Origin: Bdellovibrionales bacterium GWA1_52_35
Lineage (GTDB): Bacteria > Bdellovibrionota > UBA1018
Assembly: GCA_001769805.1 (NCBI GenBank)
Contig: MEPO01000032.1
Coordinates: 62,001 to 126,000, forward strand
DNA: 64,000 nt
Reading direction: 5' to 3'
Every line of letters begins with the position of its first letter. The first letter of the stretch is position 1. This document shows positions 50,052 through 58,596 of this stretch, piece after piece. The position numbers and the translations under genes are program-made. The notes beneath the pieces are model-generated. The model ran no database searches, was not told the DNA's origin, and saw nothing but the letters and a program-made list of their open reading frames with translations.

Positions 50052-52076
50052 TTATTGCTTAAAGAACATCTCGATCCTGCGGCTCACGCAAGTTTTTTTT
50101 ATTATGATGTCAAAATCAAAGAACTTCTTCTGGTGGATCAGGTTTTGGTTCTCAGGATTCAGATAAGACGCTTTGACTTGCCGGACAAAATCCGCGGGAT
50201 CTTTGGGCTTCAGTTCGCTTTCGACGGCGACACGCCAGATTTCTGGGATGTCATAATATTTGGGAGATGCGGGATTTCTCGAATACTCTTCCAGCATCTT
50301 CTGCCGGATTGCCAGGAGCTGTCCTTCGCCATTAATGGCTTCGGGAATGAATTGCTGGGGAGCTAAAAGTAAATCATGGTCAAAATCTCTCAGAAACAGA
50401 GGCTTCTTTGAGCGCCGTTGGTAAATCGCGCGAAAGGTCCTGCCATTGTAATCCGCAAAAGGATGAATCGACATTTGGGTTTGGTAAAGTTCCAGGCTCG
50501 TTTTCATTCCAGTGTGAGACTCATTCAGGAGATGACGGAGTACTTTACGCGTCAGCTCCGGGTCAGTCAGTTGCCCGGCTTCTTCTGCTGCACGGAGCTC
50601 AGTCAACATGTCTGACGAGAGATGGTTTGCAAATTTCTTATAGTTCATCGCCGAAGGGTACTCATGCCTTCCCAGGTAAAGACGTTGCCCCGGGCGAGCC
50701 GAGGGATCAGGAATGATATCGACCGTCAAATAGGGGTTGGCTTCCAAGGCCTTCTTCTCAAGCTCCGTGACCCGGTAATATCCCTTGCCGTTGATGATGG
50801 TATCGCCTCCTGCAACGACCGGTGTCCCTCGAATATCAGCGGATGAATCCCCGGAGATGAGCCGATGGACGGCGAGTTTCATCTCAAGCGAGTCATTGGA
50901 TAGGTCTTTCAGTTTGGGTCCCGTTGCTTCAATCCAGCGATCTAGAAGAGGCCGTTGCCCGGGCAGATCATAGCGGCGCCAAGGCTCACCCTTGCCTTGA
51001 GCCATCTCCAGCAGCAGGTCGTTGTAATCGATGAACTCCATAGCCCGCGCAAGTTTCTGCCCGAATGGATCGAGCTTGGAGATGCTGGGCATATCTTTTA
51101 GTTGTGGATGAATTTCTACTAAAGGCACCTTGGGCCGATGCGGAGCCGTGGCCCCCAGGATCTCTGAGTAATCCAATCCGAAACCGCGTCCTTGCCTGAT
51201 GTAGCTTTCATAAGTCCAACTTGTTCTGGTACCCAGTTCAGCGGCAGAGCGGCGAACTTTGTCAACAATCACGGCTTGAATCTCAGGTCTGAAATACTGA
51301 ATCAATCTCGGCGAAAATTCGCTACCGGAAGTATTCATGCCTTTCTCTACTTGGCTCCATACCTCCTCTTTCGACTTTGAATTGATCGCCTGACCGAGCA
51401 GGATTTTGGCAAAAACACGATGCCTCTTCTGGACCTCCGGGAGACGCAGGTCAATGAGCCCCCGTTTTTCGAGTGCACTGAGCGAGATCCACTTGTCAAA
51501 GGCGGGGGATTTTAGAAAATCACCTGAACTCACTGCAGCGGTGGTCTGAAGGGCTGCAGGATCAATGAAGTTGAACCAGGTGTGGAGGTTATAATTCAAA
51601 AAGGAAATTCCTTTTGCGCGGAGCTTTTTCGCCAGTTCGATTTTGTCGGTAATCAAACTTGGATAGGAACCTCTCACTCCTTTCAGGTCGGAAGAAAGTT
51701 CGATTGCAATAGCATTCTTTCCGAAGGACATTGAATCCAGCGGGTCTTTCGATCCGTAAAAACCACCGCCCGCCAGCTGTCCTTCGGGCTGAGTAATCAG
51801 GAAGTCCAGCTCCCCGGAATCCACTCTCCCCTGTTTCTTCCAACGCTGAATGTTTTCATCGGAACCCCAATGATAAAAACGGGTGCCTTTATTAATCGTT
51901 GTGAGTTTCCCGAGAGAATACTTTTCAGAAATGCCGCTTGAAGGAATCTTCTCGGTCACAAAAACCTCATCCCCTTTGATCTCAACGAGAATCTCCGCCC
52001 AAACTGCGGGAGAAAAGAGAACAGGGAGTAGAGAAGCGAGCAGAAGATAAGGGCGTAGCAGTACCTGGAATGTCAC
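50052..52076 (-). CDS. exported ART-like + Fic-like protein, paralogue B
   Basis: 674 residues from GTG 52076, with a Sec signal ending PAVWA-E. It aligns end to end with the 672-residue protein that follows it one base later. N-terminal GTRFYHWGSDENIQRW and AGGGFYGSKDPLDSMSFG form the ART-like region, and HPFADYNGRTFR (538-549) is the Fic-like motif. The tails of both end CVSRRIEMF/CVSRRIQMF. High similarity and adjacency show a tandem duplication. The methyltransferase-like gene at 52130 lies 53 bp upstream on the same strand and may share the transcript. Confidence 0.6.
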   Translation of the reverse strand: MTFQVLLRPYLLLASLLPVLFSPAVWAEILVEIKGDEVFVTEKIPSSGISEKYSLGKLTTINKGTRFYHWGSDENIQRWKKQGRVDSGELDFLITQPEGQLAGGGFYGSKDPLDSMSFGKNAIAIELSSDLKGVRGSYPSLITDKIELAKKLRAKGISFLNYNLHTWFNFIDPAALQTTAAVSSGDFLKSPAFDKWISLSALEKRGLIDLRLPEVQKRHRVFAKILLGQAINSKSKEEVWSQVEKGMNTSGSEFSPRLIQYFRPEIQAVIVDKVRRSAAELGTRTSWTYESYIRQGRGFGLDYSEILGATAPHRPKVPLVEIHPQLKDMPSISKLDPFGQKLARAMEFIDYNDLLLEMAQGKGEPWRRYDLPGQRPLLDRWIEATGPKLKDLSNDSLEMKLAVHRLISGDSSADIRGTPVVAGGDTIINGKGYYRVTELEKKALEANPYLTVDIIPDPSARPGQRLYLGRHEYPSAMNYKKFANHLSSDMLTELRAAEEAGQLTDPELTRKVLRHLLNESHTGMKTSLELYQTQMSIHPFADYNGRTFRAIYQRRSKKPLFLRDFDHDLLLAPQQFIPEAINGEGQLLAIRQKMLEEYSRNPASPKYYDIPEIWRVAVESELKPKDPADFVRQVKASYLNPENQNLIHQKKFFDFDIIIKKTCVSRRIEMFFKQ

Positions 52077-52129
52077 GATTACTTTTCGACAAAAAGATCG
52101 CGAAACTTAAAGCAAAGTTCGAAAGCGAT

Positions 52130-52900
52130 TCAGTTTTTAACGCTATGTGCCGATCCATTCAGCAGATCAGTCGTGCTCCGGCCCTTGATGAACCAGACAT
52201 CGTGAGGCGATGGCCAGAAATTCTTGAATTCGTCGGCAGAAATCACCCCTTCTGAAGTGATTTCGACCCCCTGTTCAAGATAAATCGCGCGGGCCAGGAC
52301 CCCTTCCCATTCGCCCTGATGAAGACTGAAGAACTGCGCATCCTGATAATTGGAGTTGGCGAGCTTGGAGGCGTGCTCGACCAACGCTCCGAAATCCGCA
52401 TACTGCCTGGGCAGCCCCCATTGAAGACAGGGATTCTCAGAGACAAAGGGGAAGAAAAAGCAGAAGAGAGGCGGCTTGCCTCTGGGGGCTTTGCGCCAGG
52501 CGAATTTCAGGAAGTCATCCGCGAAACACTCGATCTGTCTCCCTTGTTTACGAAATGCCTGAGCATAGGCATTGGCGTAATCCACGCGCCTATAAAGATT
52601 CCAGTAGCGGCGGAGGCTGTCAATTTCGACGCCTTCGAGCTGGGCATTCTGAAAAAAGTCAGCAATGGAAGCGAGATATGACCAGTTCCGGCAGCCGACA
52701 TCGAGAACCAGATTCTGGCGCTGGGCTTCATCCGGCGAAAACGCTCTTTTGAGCACCAAATCATAGAACTGGCGCTCTTTGAGCCGGGCTGGTTCCTGGG
52801 GCTGAACCGTGGGTAAACCTGAGCGAAGCTGCCAATTGCCCCAGAACCGATGGCGAAGCTTCAAGCTGATCTGATTGAGGAAACTTTGAGTTCTCTCCAC
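52130..52900 (-). CDS. class I SAM-methyltransferase-like protein, function unknown
   Basis: 256 residues from GTG 52900 with GGTGGAG upstream. NLVLDVGCRNWSYLASIADF followed by LEGVEIDSLRRY resembles SAM-binding motif I and post I, though GCRNW replaces the usual GCGxG. The second half has FFFPFVSENPCLQWGLP and is not typical. It may be a methyltransferase or an inactive relative. It is the first gene of the strand segment leading into the two ART/Fic-like paralogues. Its promoter must lie in the 155 bp between it and the divergent 936-residue gene. Confidence 0.55.
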   Translation of the reverse strand: MERTQSFLNQISLKLRHRFWGNWQLRSGLPTVQPQEPARLKERQFYDLVLKRAFSPDEAQRQNLVLDVGCRNWSYLASIADFFQNAQLEGVEIDSLRRYWNLYRRVDYANAYAQAFRKQGRQIECFADDFLKFAWRKAPRGKPPLFCFFFPFVSENPCLQWGLPRQYADFGALVEHASKLANSNYQDAQFFSLHQGEWEGVLARAIYLEQGVEITSEGVISADEFKNFWPSPHDVWFIKGRSTTDLLNGSAHSVKN

Positions 52901-53055
52901 CGGGTATCTCCACCCTCATCTTCAACAAATCCCTGTCAGAATTCAACCACTTATCTCGAATAAAAATAACAAGCTGCATCCATGATTTTTTTCTCGCCAA
53001 CAGGTTCTTTGAACAGGTATCAAGAACCTCCTTTTAAATTCATACGGGGAAGTGA

Positions 53056-55866
53056 ATGACCAAGATCGACCTTCGGTCTCTGCTGCTCTCAGCGGCAGAA
53101 TCCGCCGGCTCCCAGTCTCATGCGACAGAAGAAGCGTCGCGTGCTGTTGAGCCGAACATGCAATCTGAAATACTCGGTGAGTTGCAGCAATCTCCTGTGG
53201 ATCAGATTCGTGCACAGATGGCGGACCTCGTTGCTGCGAAAACGAGTGTCTCTGAATATTCCGGGGATACAGTTGTCACGGAAATCTCCTCACCTTTCTC
53301 GTCCGTGCTTCCCTCCTTACTTGAACTCAAAACTGATATTCTGCAAGAGCTCGAAAATCATGTCAGCCGCCTTTTGACGCTGAACCCGAGTCGGCGTGAA
53401 GCCATCGCAAACTATCTCGATAAGCTGGCCGGTGGATCGTCCGGTCCGGGAGCTGGCAAAACTGCGGATCCTGCCGGAGGCTTGCGGCGGTGGGTGGAGG
53501 AATCCCGCTCCCCTGCTCAGACCGCGGCGCTACACCGCTATTTTGAAGAGATCGCCTTACTGGTGCTCGGGCAGGTTCTGCTGCTCAAAGCCTGGTCGGA
53601 TCGCGGCATCCGGGCCTGGACACGAGCAGATCTTAATAATTTGAATTGGACTCTGAGCAAAGCTTTGAAACCGATGGTGCCGCTGGACCGGGAAGGCTGG
53701 CAGATCACCCGCCCGAACCTTTATTCCTGGTACGTTCCAAGTATTCCTCTTCAAGAGCAGATCTGGTCCCGCTTTGATCCCCTGCCTCTCGCGAACGAAG
53801 GCCCTACCTGCCTGGCGACTTTGCTGAATTCCTATCTGAGCTATCACTCCAAGGCGAGCCACGTTGTCCGCGCGGGGTTTGACCCGCGGTTTCTAAAAGC
53901 ACTCTGGGACGCCACAGGACGCTTCGGTTTGGACGGGCAAGCTGAGCAGATTCAGCCTACAGTTGTCCCTCGCAAGCGAATTGCGTTCAGTCCGACCCTT
54001 CGTGATGGGACTCTGGTCAGGACCGGCCCGGTCTCGATGACCTGGCTTGGCGCTGAAGAATCACTCTTTCTTTTACTCTCGGCAGAATTGGCCCAACTCT
54101 GGTGGGGCCCTTCTTCCCCCCCGCTCTGGGCAGTTGGCAGTGGCCTGGAAGCTCATTCACGTGATCAGCTCTCTCTCGGCCTGGGGCTATCCAAACCTTC
54201 CCTCATGTCCAGGATCGCGGAGATCGAGTCCTGTGACACAGCTTTTGTGCTGGAAGAGAAAACGACACGGGGCCAGGGACGCGGGCTGGATGCTCAGGCC
54301 TTCCGGGAGCAGCTGGAAGCTCTTCCTTATTTCAAGAAACTCCGGAGACCCGGCACCACGCTCGGCGCTTTGCAGGCATGCGTGGCTTTAAGCAAACTTC
54401 GTCCCGGAGGCGTCCTCTGGTGGGCGCGTGAAGAAGCCATTGGGGCAGGCGAAGGCGACGATGTGCTGAATTTTCTGCTCGACCGGGCGAAAATTATTTG
54501 TGAATGGGATTTTTCGGATATCCACCATGCCTTGCCTCATTCGATGGCCATGGTCATGGCGCTCTTCCCCAAACACCTTTACCTGCTTGCGCGGGAGCCC
54601 CGGATCGAGGAGCGTCTTAATCACCGTCCTCTGCGCCTGTCTGTGCACGGAAACTTGCGCAGCCATGTCGAAATTCCGCTTCTTTTCCAGGATGCCTTCG
54701 AACGAGTGCAGCAGGCTCCCAGCACCTCAACATTCTACGGCCATGGACAATGGAAGACGCAACTTTCGAAAAGCCCTACCCCCCAAAAAGACTGGGCCGA
54801 TCACTGGCCGGATGCAGTCTGCCAGAATACGTTGCGCTCGATTGAAGCGCTCCGCGGCGCCTCCCTGCCGCTGGCTCATGCAGTGACCGTCCGCAAAGCT
54901 CCAGAGTCGAATTGCTCGAAGCTCTGGAGCATGGATCCAGCCCTATTCGGGTTCTGGATTGATTCGGCAGTCGAGGGCGGCAAGAGAAATCTGGTCATAC
55001 GCCCGTTACCACGCTTGGAGCAAGAGGCCACCGGTTCGGGCTTTGTGATCCTGGTCTCTGATGAAAGTTGGATTGCCCCCCTTTCTCTTTACCTGCAATC
55101 CGAAGGTATTCAGCGCTGGCTGGACCACCATTCTGAACGCAAAGCCGGACGCTGGATTCTGGACGAGCAAACCGTTCGGTTCCTGCCGGTGCCGAAAACA
55201 CTTTGGCGAGCACTGGGCGTATTTGGTGAGGCGGAAGCTTCTGAAGCCACGCCTATGCTCGCCCGTCCCCTTCCGGGCGAATGGGAGAAGCTGTCTTCAG
55301 AAATGTCTTATAAACCTCGTAAACTCAGGGAAGCGCTGGTTTCACTTCCAATAACGGATGAGCTTTCGCGGGAAATCCATTCAACGGTATTTGTCCGGGC
55401 GGCACGGATCATTGAACAGCTTCGGCATGCCCAGGATCGGATGGCTTCGGTTGTCCTGTCTTCGGGGACGATCAATTGGGCCGGTATTCTGAGCATCCTT
55501 CCCAAATCAGAACCTTTACTCATCTCGATGCACCCCCTGATCACGGTTTCCGGAAATTTGCCGCTTCATATTCCGATTTCAAAAATTGATCTCGTCAAGA
55601 TGCCGGCTCCGACCCTGATGTTCCTCACAGAGATTGGGTTGCACATGCGCCTGACGTCGGACCATCCCCGGATTCTCGAGGTCATCGCCCAGCAGCTTGA
55701 AGGGATTACCCATCCGACTTGGAGCGAGATTGTGGAAAATGTCCGGGTGCCCCGCCGAATTGAACTCGCAGAGACAACTGCTTCAGACATTCTCAAATCC
55801 TATGGCGAACAGGTGACCCGTGCCGGCGAACTGTTTGATCTGCTCAGCGCCTGTCAACTTTATTGA
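53056..55866 (+). CDS. large cytosolic protein, unknown; faint resemblance to N6-adenine DNA methylase C-terminal parts
   Basis: 936 residues with GGGGAAG before the ATG and no signal or membrane helix. The N-terminus (about 1-110) is polar and low in hydrophobics. Around residue 448 LRPGGVLWWAREEAIGAG then FLLDRAKIICEWDF and FPKHLYLLAREPR recall the strand order after the NPPY region of type I/IIG DNA methylases. Around 710, ILDEQTVRFLPVPKTL resembles the LPIP-type end of target-recognition domains. However, I see no SAM motif and no (N/D)PPY, so it would be a degenerate or non-catalytic relative. No restriction genes are adjacent. Treat as unknown. Confidence 0.5.
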   Translation: MTKIDLRSLLLSAAESAGSQSHATEEASRAVEPNMQSEILGELQQSPVDQIRAQMADLVAAKTSVSEYSGDTVVTEISSPFSSVLPSLLELKTDILQELENHVSRLLTLNPSRREAIANYLDKLAGGSSGPGAGKTADPAGGLRRWVEESRSPAQTAALHRYFEEIALLVLGQVLLLKAWSDRGIRAWTRADLNNLNWTLSKALKPMVPLDREGWQITRPNLYSWYVPSIPLQEQIWSRFDPLPLANEGPTCLATLLNSYLSYHSKASHVVRAGFDPRFLKALWDATGRFGLDGQAEQIQPTVVPRKRIAFSPTLRDGTLVRTGPVSMTWLGAEESLFLLLSAELAQLWWGPSSPPLWAVGSGLEAHSRDQLSLGLGLSKPSLMSRIAEIESCDTAFVLEEKTTRGQGRGLDAQAFREQLEALPYFKKLRRPGTTLGALQACVALSKLRPGGVLWWAREEAIGAGEGDDVLNFLLDRAKIICEWDFSDIHHALPHSMAMVMALFPKHLYLLAREPRIEERLNHRPLRLSVHGNLRSHVEIPLLFQDAFERVQQAPSTSTFYGHGQWKTQLSKSPTPQKDWADHWPDAVCQNTLRSIEALRGASLPLAHAVTVRKAPESNCSKLWSMDPALFGFWIDSAVEGGKRNLVIRPLPRLEQEATGSGFVILVSDESWIAPLSLYLQSEGIQRWLDHHSERKAGRWILDEQTVRFLPVPKTLWRALGVFGEAEASEATPMLARPLPGEWEKLSSEMSYKPRKLREALVSLPITDELSREIHSTVFVRAARIIEQLRHAQDRMASVVLSSGTINWAGILSILPKSEPLLISMHPLITVSGNLPLHIPISKIDLVKMPAPTLMFLTEIGLHMRLTSDHPRILEVIAQQLEGITHPTWSEIVENVRVPRRIELAETTASDILKSYGEQVTRAGELFDLLSACQLY

Positions 55867-55991
55867 CAGAGTTCTGCCCAAATTTTTGATGTGTCATCGG
55901 GCACACTTCTTAAAATAATTATTGTTTCCAGAGACTTACTTAATTTTGACTCGGTCCGCTGCTTTGGCACCTGACCTGCAAACTCTACTCT

Positions 55992-56015
55992 CAAGACGAG
56001 TGGCAAGACGAGTGG
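55992..56015 (+). repeat. tandem duplication of 12 bp before a lipoprotein start
   Basis: CAAGACGAGTGG occurs twice in direct succession, ending 7 bp before the ATG at 56023. The second copy contributes to the GGAG ribosome site. Confidence 0.75.
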
Positions 56016-56022
56016 AGAAATT

Positions 56023-56679
56023 ATGAAGTCCCTAAAGCAAAATCAAAACAGAGTGAATTGGGTGCCCCTCTCATTGACTCTCACCGCTTCGGTTCTTCTC
56101 ACCGGTTGCGGTCAGGGCAAAGTGGCAGTCACCCGTGATGATGCTGTCACCCACCGCGAGCCGCAACATCAAGTCACGCCCATGGCTGCCGGGGAACCTG
56201 GACCAACCGCAAATCTTGGCTTTTTTGCTCCCCAAATCCTCAGCCAGCTCATGGGTATCTACACCGGCACAATCCAGGGCTGGGCTTTGAACGGAGACGC
56301 TTTTTCCCAGCCTTTTTCCCTGACTCTGACGTCCACCCAGCAGAACGGAATGACCATGGCCTACGCCACCTTTCAAACAGGTGGTGGCAGCGATACCACT
56401 CCGATCAGTTTCACGTCCTGGGTCGCACCCGGATTGACGGGAATGTACGTCAACAATGTCGCGACATACAGTTTTGTCACCCAGATATTGGATATTCCCA
56501 GCATCAGCGAGTTCCCGGTAGCGATCGAGATTATTCTCGCGCTCGGGGGAACTGGCTACACTTTTGTTCCGAGGCAGTCTGCGATTTTCGTCAAGGACTG
56601 CAGGTTTTCCCAAGGCGTCGAGTGTAATAATGATTTTCAGGACGTTTGGTTTCTCGACGATTTAGGAAAGCGCAACTAA
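56023..56679 (+). CDS. lipoprotein of unknown function
   Basis: 218 residues from ATG 56023 with GGAG upstream. The lipoprotein signal ends LTASVLLTGC (lipobox LTGC, Cys29). The mature part is small, beta-rich and polar, with no recognisable domain, and a late CRFSQGVEC pair of cysteines. It stands between the 936-residue gene and a hairpin terminator. The likely location is the outer membrane. Confidence 0.65.
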   Translation: MKSLKQNQNRVNWVPLSLTLTASVLLTGCGQGKVAVTRDDAVTHREPQHQVTPMAAGEPGPTANLGFFAPQILSQLMGIYTGTIQGWALNGDAFSQPFSLTLTSTQQNGMTMAYATFQTGGGSDTTPISFTSWVAPGLTGMYVNNVATYSFVTQILDIPSISEFPVAIEIILALGGTGYTFVPRQSAIFVKDCRFSQGVECNNDFQDVWFLDDLGKRN

Positions 56680-56699
56680 CACCCATCCCAATATCCCGC

Positions 56700-56737
56700 C
56701 GGGCCCCGTTCGTTAGAAATTCGGAACACGGGGCCCG
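56700..56737 (+). terminator. probable rho-independent terminator after the lipoprotein gene
   Basis: A perfect 10-bp stem CGGGCCCCGT / ACGGGGCCCG with an 18-base loop is followed by a pyrimidine-rich stretch ending in TTTT. It starts 20 bp after the stop. Confidence 0.55.
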
Positions 56738-56798
56738 ACCCCCTCTCACTTTTAAAATGGATTCACCTCTTCCAAAGCTTCGGTTACACTGAGGCTGC

Positions 56799-57494
56799 AT
56801 GAAAGAGTATCCCTGGCATCTTCCAAGCGCTTCCGAAAAGCACCAGCAATGGTTCCGGAACATCATCGATTTCAATGAGCTGACGCTGATGTGGATGGAC
56901 GATTTGCAGATCAAACCCGAACCCCATCTTCTGTCCCGTGGGCATGCGGCTGACGAAGTTGTCCGTGATTTGAATACGCTCCAGAGCCTTTCTGCCCGCA
57001 GTTTCGAAAGTCTTCTGGATGAAAACTCGCCCGACGAGCTTTTGCAGCGGCTGGACCACATGGTCTGGTCGGTTCAAGGCTATATCCTGAGCAACCTTCT
57101 TGTCCGAGCCAAGAATGCGGCGGAGAAGAGTTCGCTGCTGGTCGTCCTGGAACAGAGTTCCTGGAAAAACGGCAGAGCCCTAGCGGAGAAGCGCTGGGCG
57201 GGGCTTCCACCTCAGGATCTTGAAAAACTCCAGAGTCTCCAGGGCGCTTTGCGCGACACGCAGGTGGGCACGGAAGGTTTCCTGACCAAGCGGTCGATGG
57301 CATCGAGTCTGGACTTTGAATTGAAAAGTTGTCCGCATCAGATTTTGTATATGGAAGTCTATCCCGTTGCCGATCTCCTTTGCCGGCTGCACACGCATTG
57401 GATTCGAGGATTCATTTACGCACTCAACCCCCATGTCACGATTGAACACAAGATCCAGCAGCCCCGCTGCCTTCATTCCTGGACCTACCTTTAA
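56799..57494 (+). CDS. unknown soluble protein adjacent to moeB
   Basis: 231 residues from ATG 56799 with GAGG four bases upstream. It is helical, with no signal. Notable segments are ELTLMWMDDLQIKPEPHLLS and an alternating His/Cys region near the C-terminus (VADLLCRLHTHWIRG, RCLHSW). I do not recognise a family. It lies 21 bp before moeB on the same strand, so the two are likely co-transcribed. A role with sulfur or molybdenum chemistry is only guessed from position. Confidence 0.5.
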   Translation: MKEYPWHLPSASEKHQQWFRNIIDFNELTLMWMDDLQIKPEPHLLSRGHAADEVVRDLNTLQSLSARSFESLLDENSPDELLQRLDHMVWSVQGYILSNLLVRAKNAAEKSSLLVVLEQSSWKNGRALAEKRWAGLPPQDLEKLQSLQGALRDTQVGTEGFLTKRSMASSLDFELKSCPHQILYMEVYPVADLLCRLHTHWIRGFIYALNPHVTIEHKIQQPRCLHSWTYL

Positions 57495-57515
57495 TAAATC
57501 TATGATTGAAAATCT

Positions 57516-58268
57516 ATGACTGCTTCCGAACGCTATTCCCGCCAGATCAGTCTTCCGGGGTTCGGTACGTCCGGTCAGGAGAAACTGCGAAACTCTTCCG
57601 TCCTTCTGGTCGGCGTGGGCGGTCTGGGGTCTCCTCTGGCGCTGTATCTGGCAGCGGCGGGAATTGGCCGGCTGGGGATCATGGATGATGACCGGGTCAG
57701 TCTTTCGAATTTGCAGAGACAGGTGCTCTTTGATTCTGCGGATCAGGGCATGCCCAAGGTTGAAGTCGCAAAACGGCGCCTGAATGCCCTGAACCCTGAA
57801 GTCGAAGTCATCACGTATTTTGAACGATTGCGGCTTGAAAATGCAGAAGCCCGGGCTGCAGGTTACGATCTTCTGATTGGAGCCACTGATAATTTTGAAT
57901 CGAGAGTTCTTTTGAACGATATCGCCGTTCGCTCGGGCAAGCCTTTTGTTCACGGATCCATTTCTGAGTTTGAGGGCCAGGTATCGGTTTTCTATGCAGC
58001 CGAAGGGCCCTGCTACCGCTGTCTTTATCCGGAACCCAAAGCTGCGATCAATCAAGGGGCACCACTCGGAGTGCTTGGTGCTTTACCCGGCATTGTCGGC
58101 TCGGTGCAGGCGTTGGAGGCTGTCAAGTGGCTCGTGCGCGGGAGTTTTCGGGATTCGATTCTGGAACCGCTGATTGGCAAGCTCTGGCTGATTGACGGAA
58201 CCACGATGGACACGAGGACGCTTATTTTGAGGCCACGCGCCGGTTGCCGGTGTCGATCTCAAGTTTAA
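57516..58268 (+). CDS. moeB: MoeB/ThiF-like adenylyltransferase activating MoaD
   Basis: 250 residues. SRQISLPGFGTSGQEKLRNS opens the family and LLVGVGGLGSPLALYLAAAG is the nucleotide loop. DDDRVSLSNLQRQVLF carries the adenylation Asp/Arg/Asn. Zinc cysteines are in GPCYRCLYPEP and the C-terminal GCRCRSQ. It adenylates the MoaD C-terminus so that sulfur can be added for molybdopterin synthase. MoaD at 59695 ends in Gly-Gly, as needed. The 3' end overlaps the convergent small gene by 47 bp. A ThiF role cannot be fully excluded, but the Moco neighbourhood favours MoeB. Confidence 0.92.
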   Translation: MTASERYSRQISLPGFGTSGQEKLRNSSVLLVGVGGLGSPLALYLAAAGIGRLGIMDDDRVSLSNLQRQVLFDSADQGMPKVEVAKRRLNALNPEVEVITYFERLRLENAEARAAGYDLLIGATDNFESRVLLNDIAVRSGKPFVHGSISEFEGQVSVFYAAEGPCYRCLYPEPKAAINQGAPLGVLGALPGIVGSVQALEAVKWLVRGSFRDSILEPLIGKLWLIDGTTMDTRTLILRPRAGCRCRSQV

Positions 58269-58596
58269 CGGACAAAACACCAGCGTCCGGGGTTGCAAAC
58301 TGGCTGGCAATACTTTCTGATTTGGAGCCGGCCTTCGCAAGCAGGCGTTCCAGATCGTGACGTAAAATGACAATGACCAGATCCGCACCGAACCCCCCAC
58401 TCTCAGTTGTGAAAGAAATCACGACCGGCAGCGCTGTTTCCGTAGCAGGAATCTGGGCCAGGCGAATACCGTACCGGAACCGCTTCCCATTCGGGAAGCG
58501 GGTGGATGCGTCCATTGAACCGCGCTCCAAAAGTCTTTGTGCGTCTTCGCCCGTCAAGCGTACGCGGATGTTTTCATCTGAAAATTTGATATTCAT
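58222..58596 (-). CDS. small conserved-type protein at the end of the Moco operon
   Basis: 124 residues, beginning MNIKFSDENIRVRLTGEDAQ. It overlaps mobA by 4 bp (ATGA), so it is clearly translated with the Moco genes. Similar short proteins with an R-V-R-L-T start sit beside Moco genes elsewhere, to my recollection, but I do not assign a family. It has no cysteines. Its stop lies inside the moeB coding end, giving an unusually long convergent overlap. Confidence 0.6.
   Translation of the reverse strand: MNIKFSDENIRVRLTGEDAQRLLERGSMDASTRFPNGKRFRYGIRLAQIPATETALPVVISFTTESGGFGADLVIVILRHDLERLLAKAGSKSESIASQFATPDAGVLSVKLEIDTGNRRVASK

Noticed and set aside
52070-52255. 61-residue forward frame between paralogue B and the methyltransferase-like gene
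   Set aside because: It lacks a ribosome site, mostly overlaps the reverse gene and has no recognisable features.
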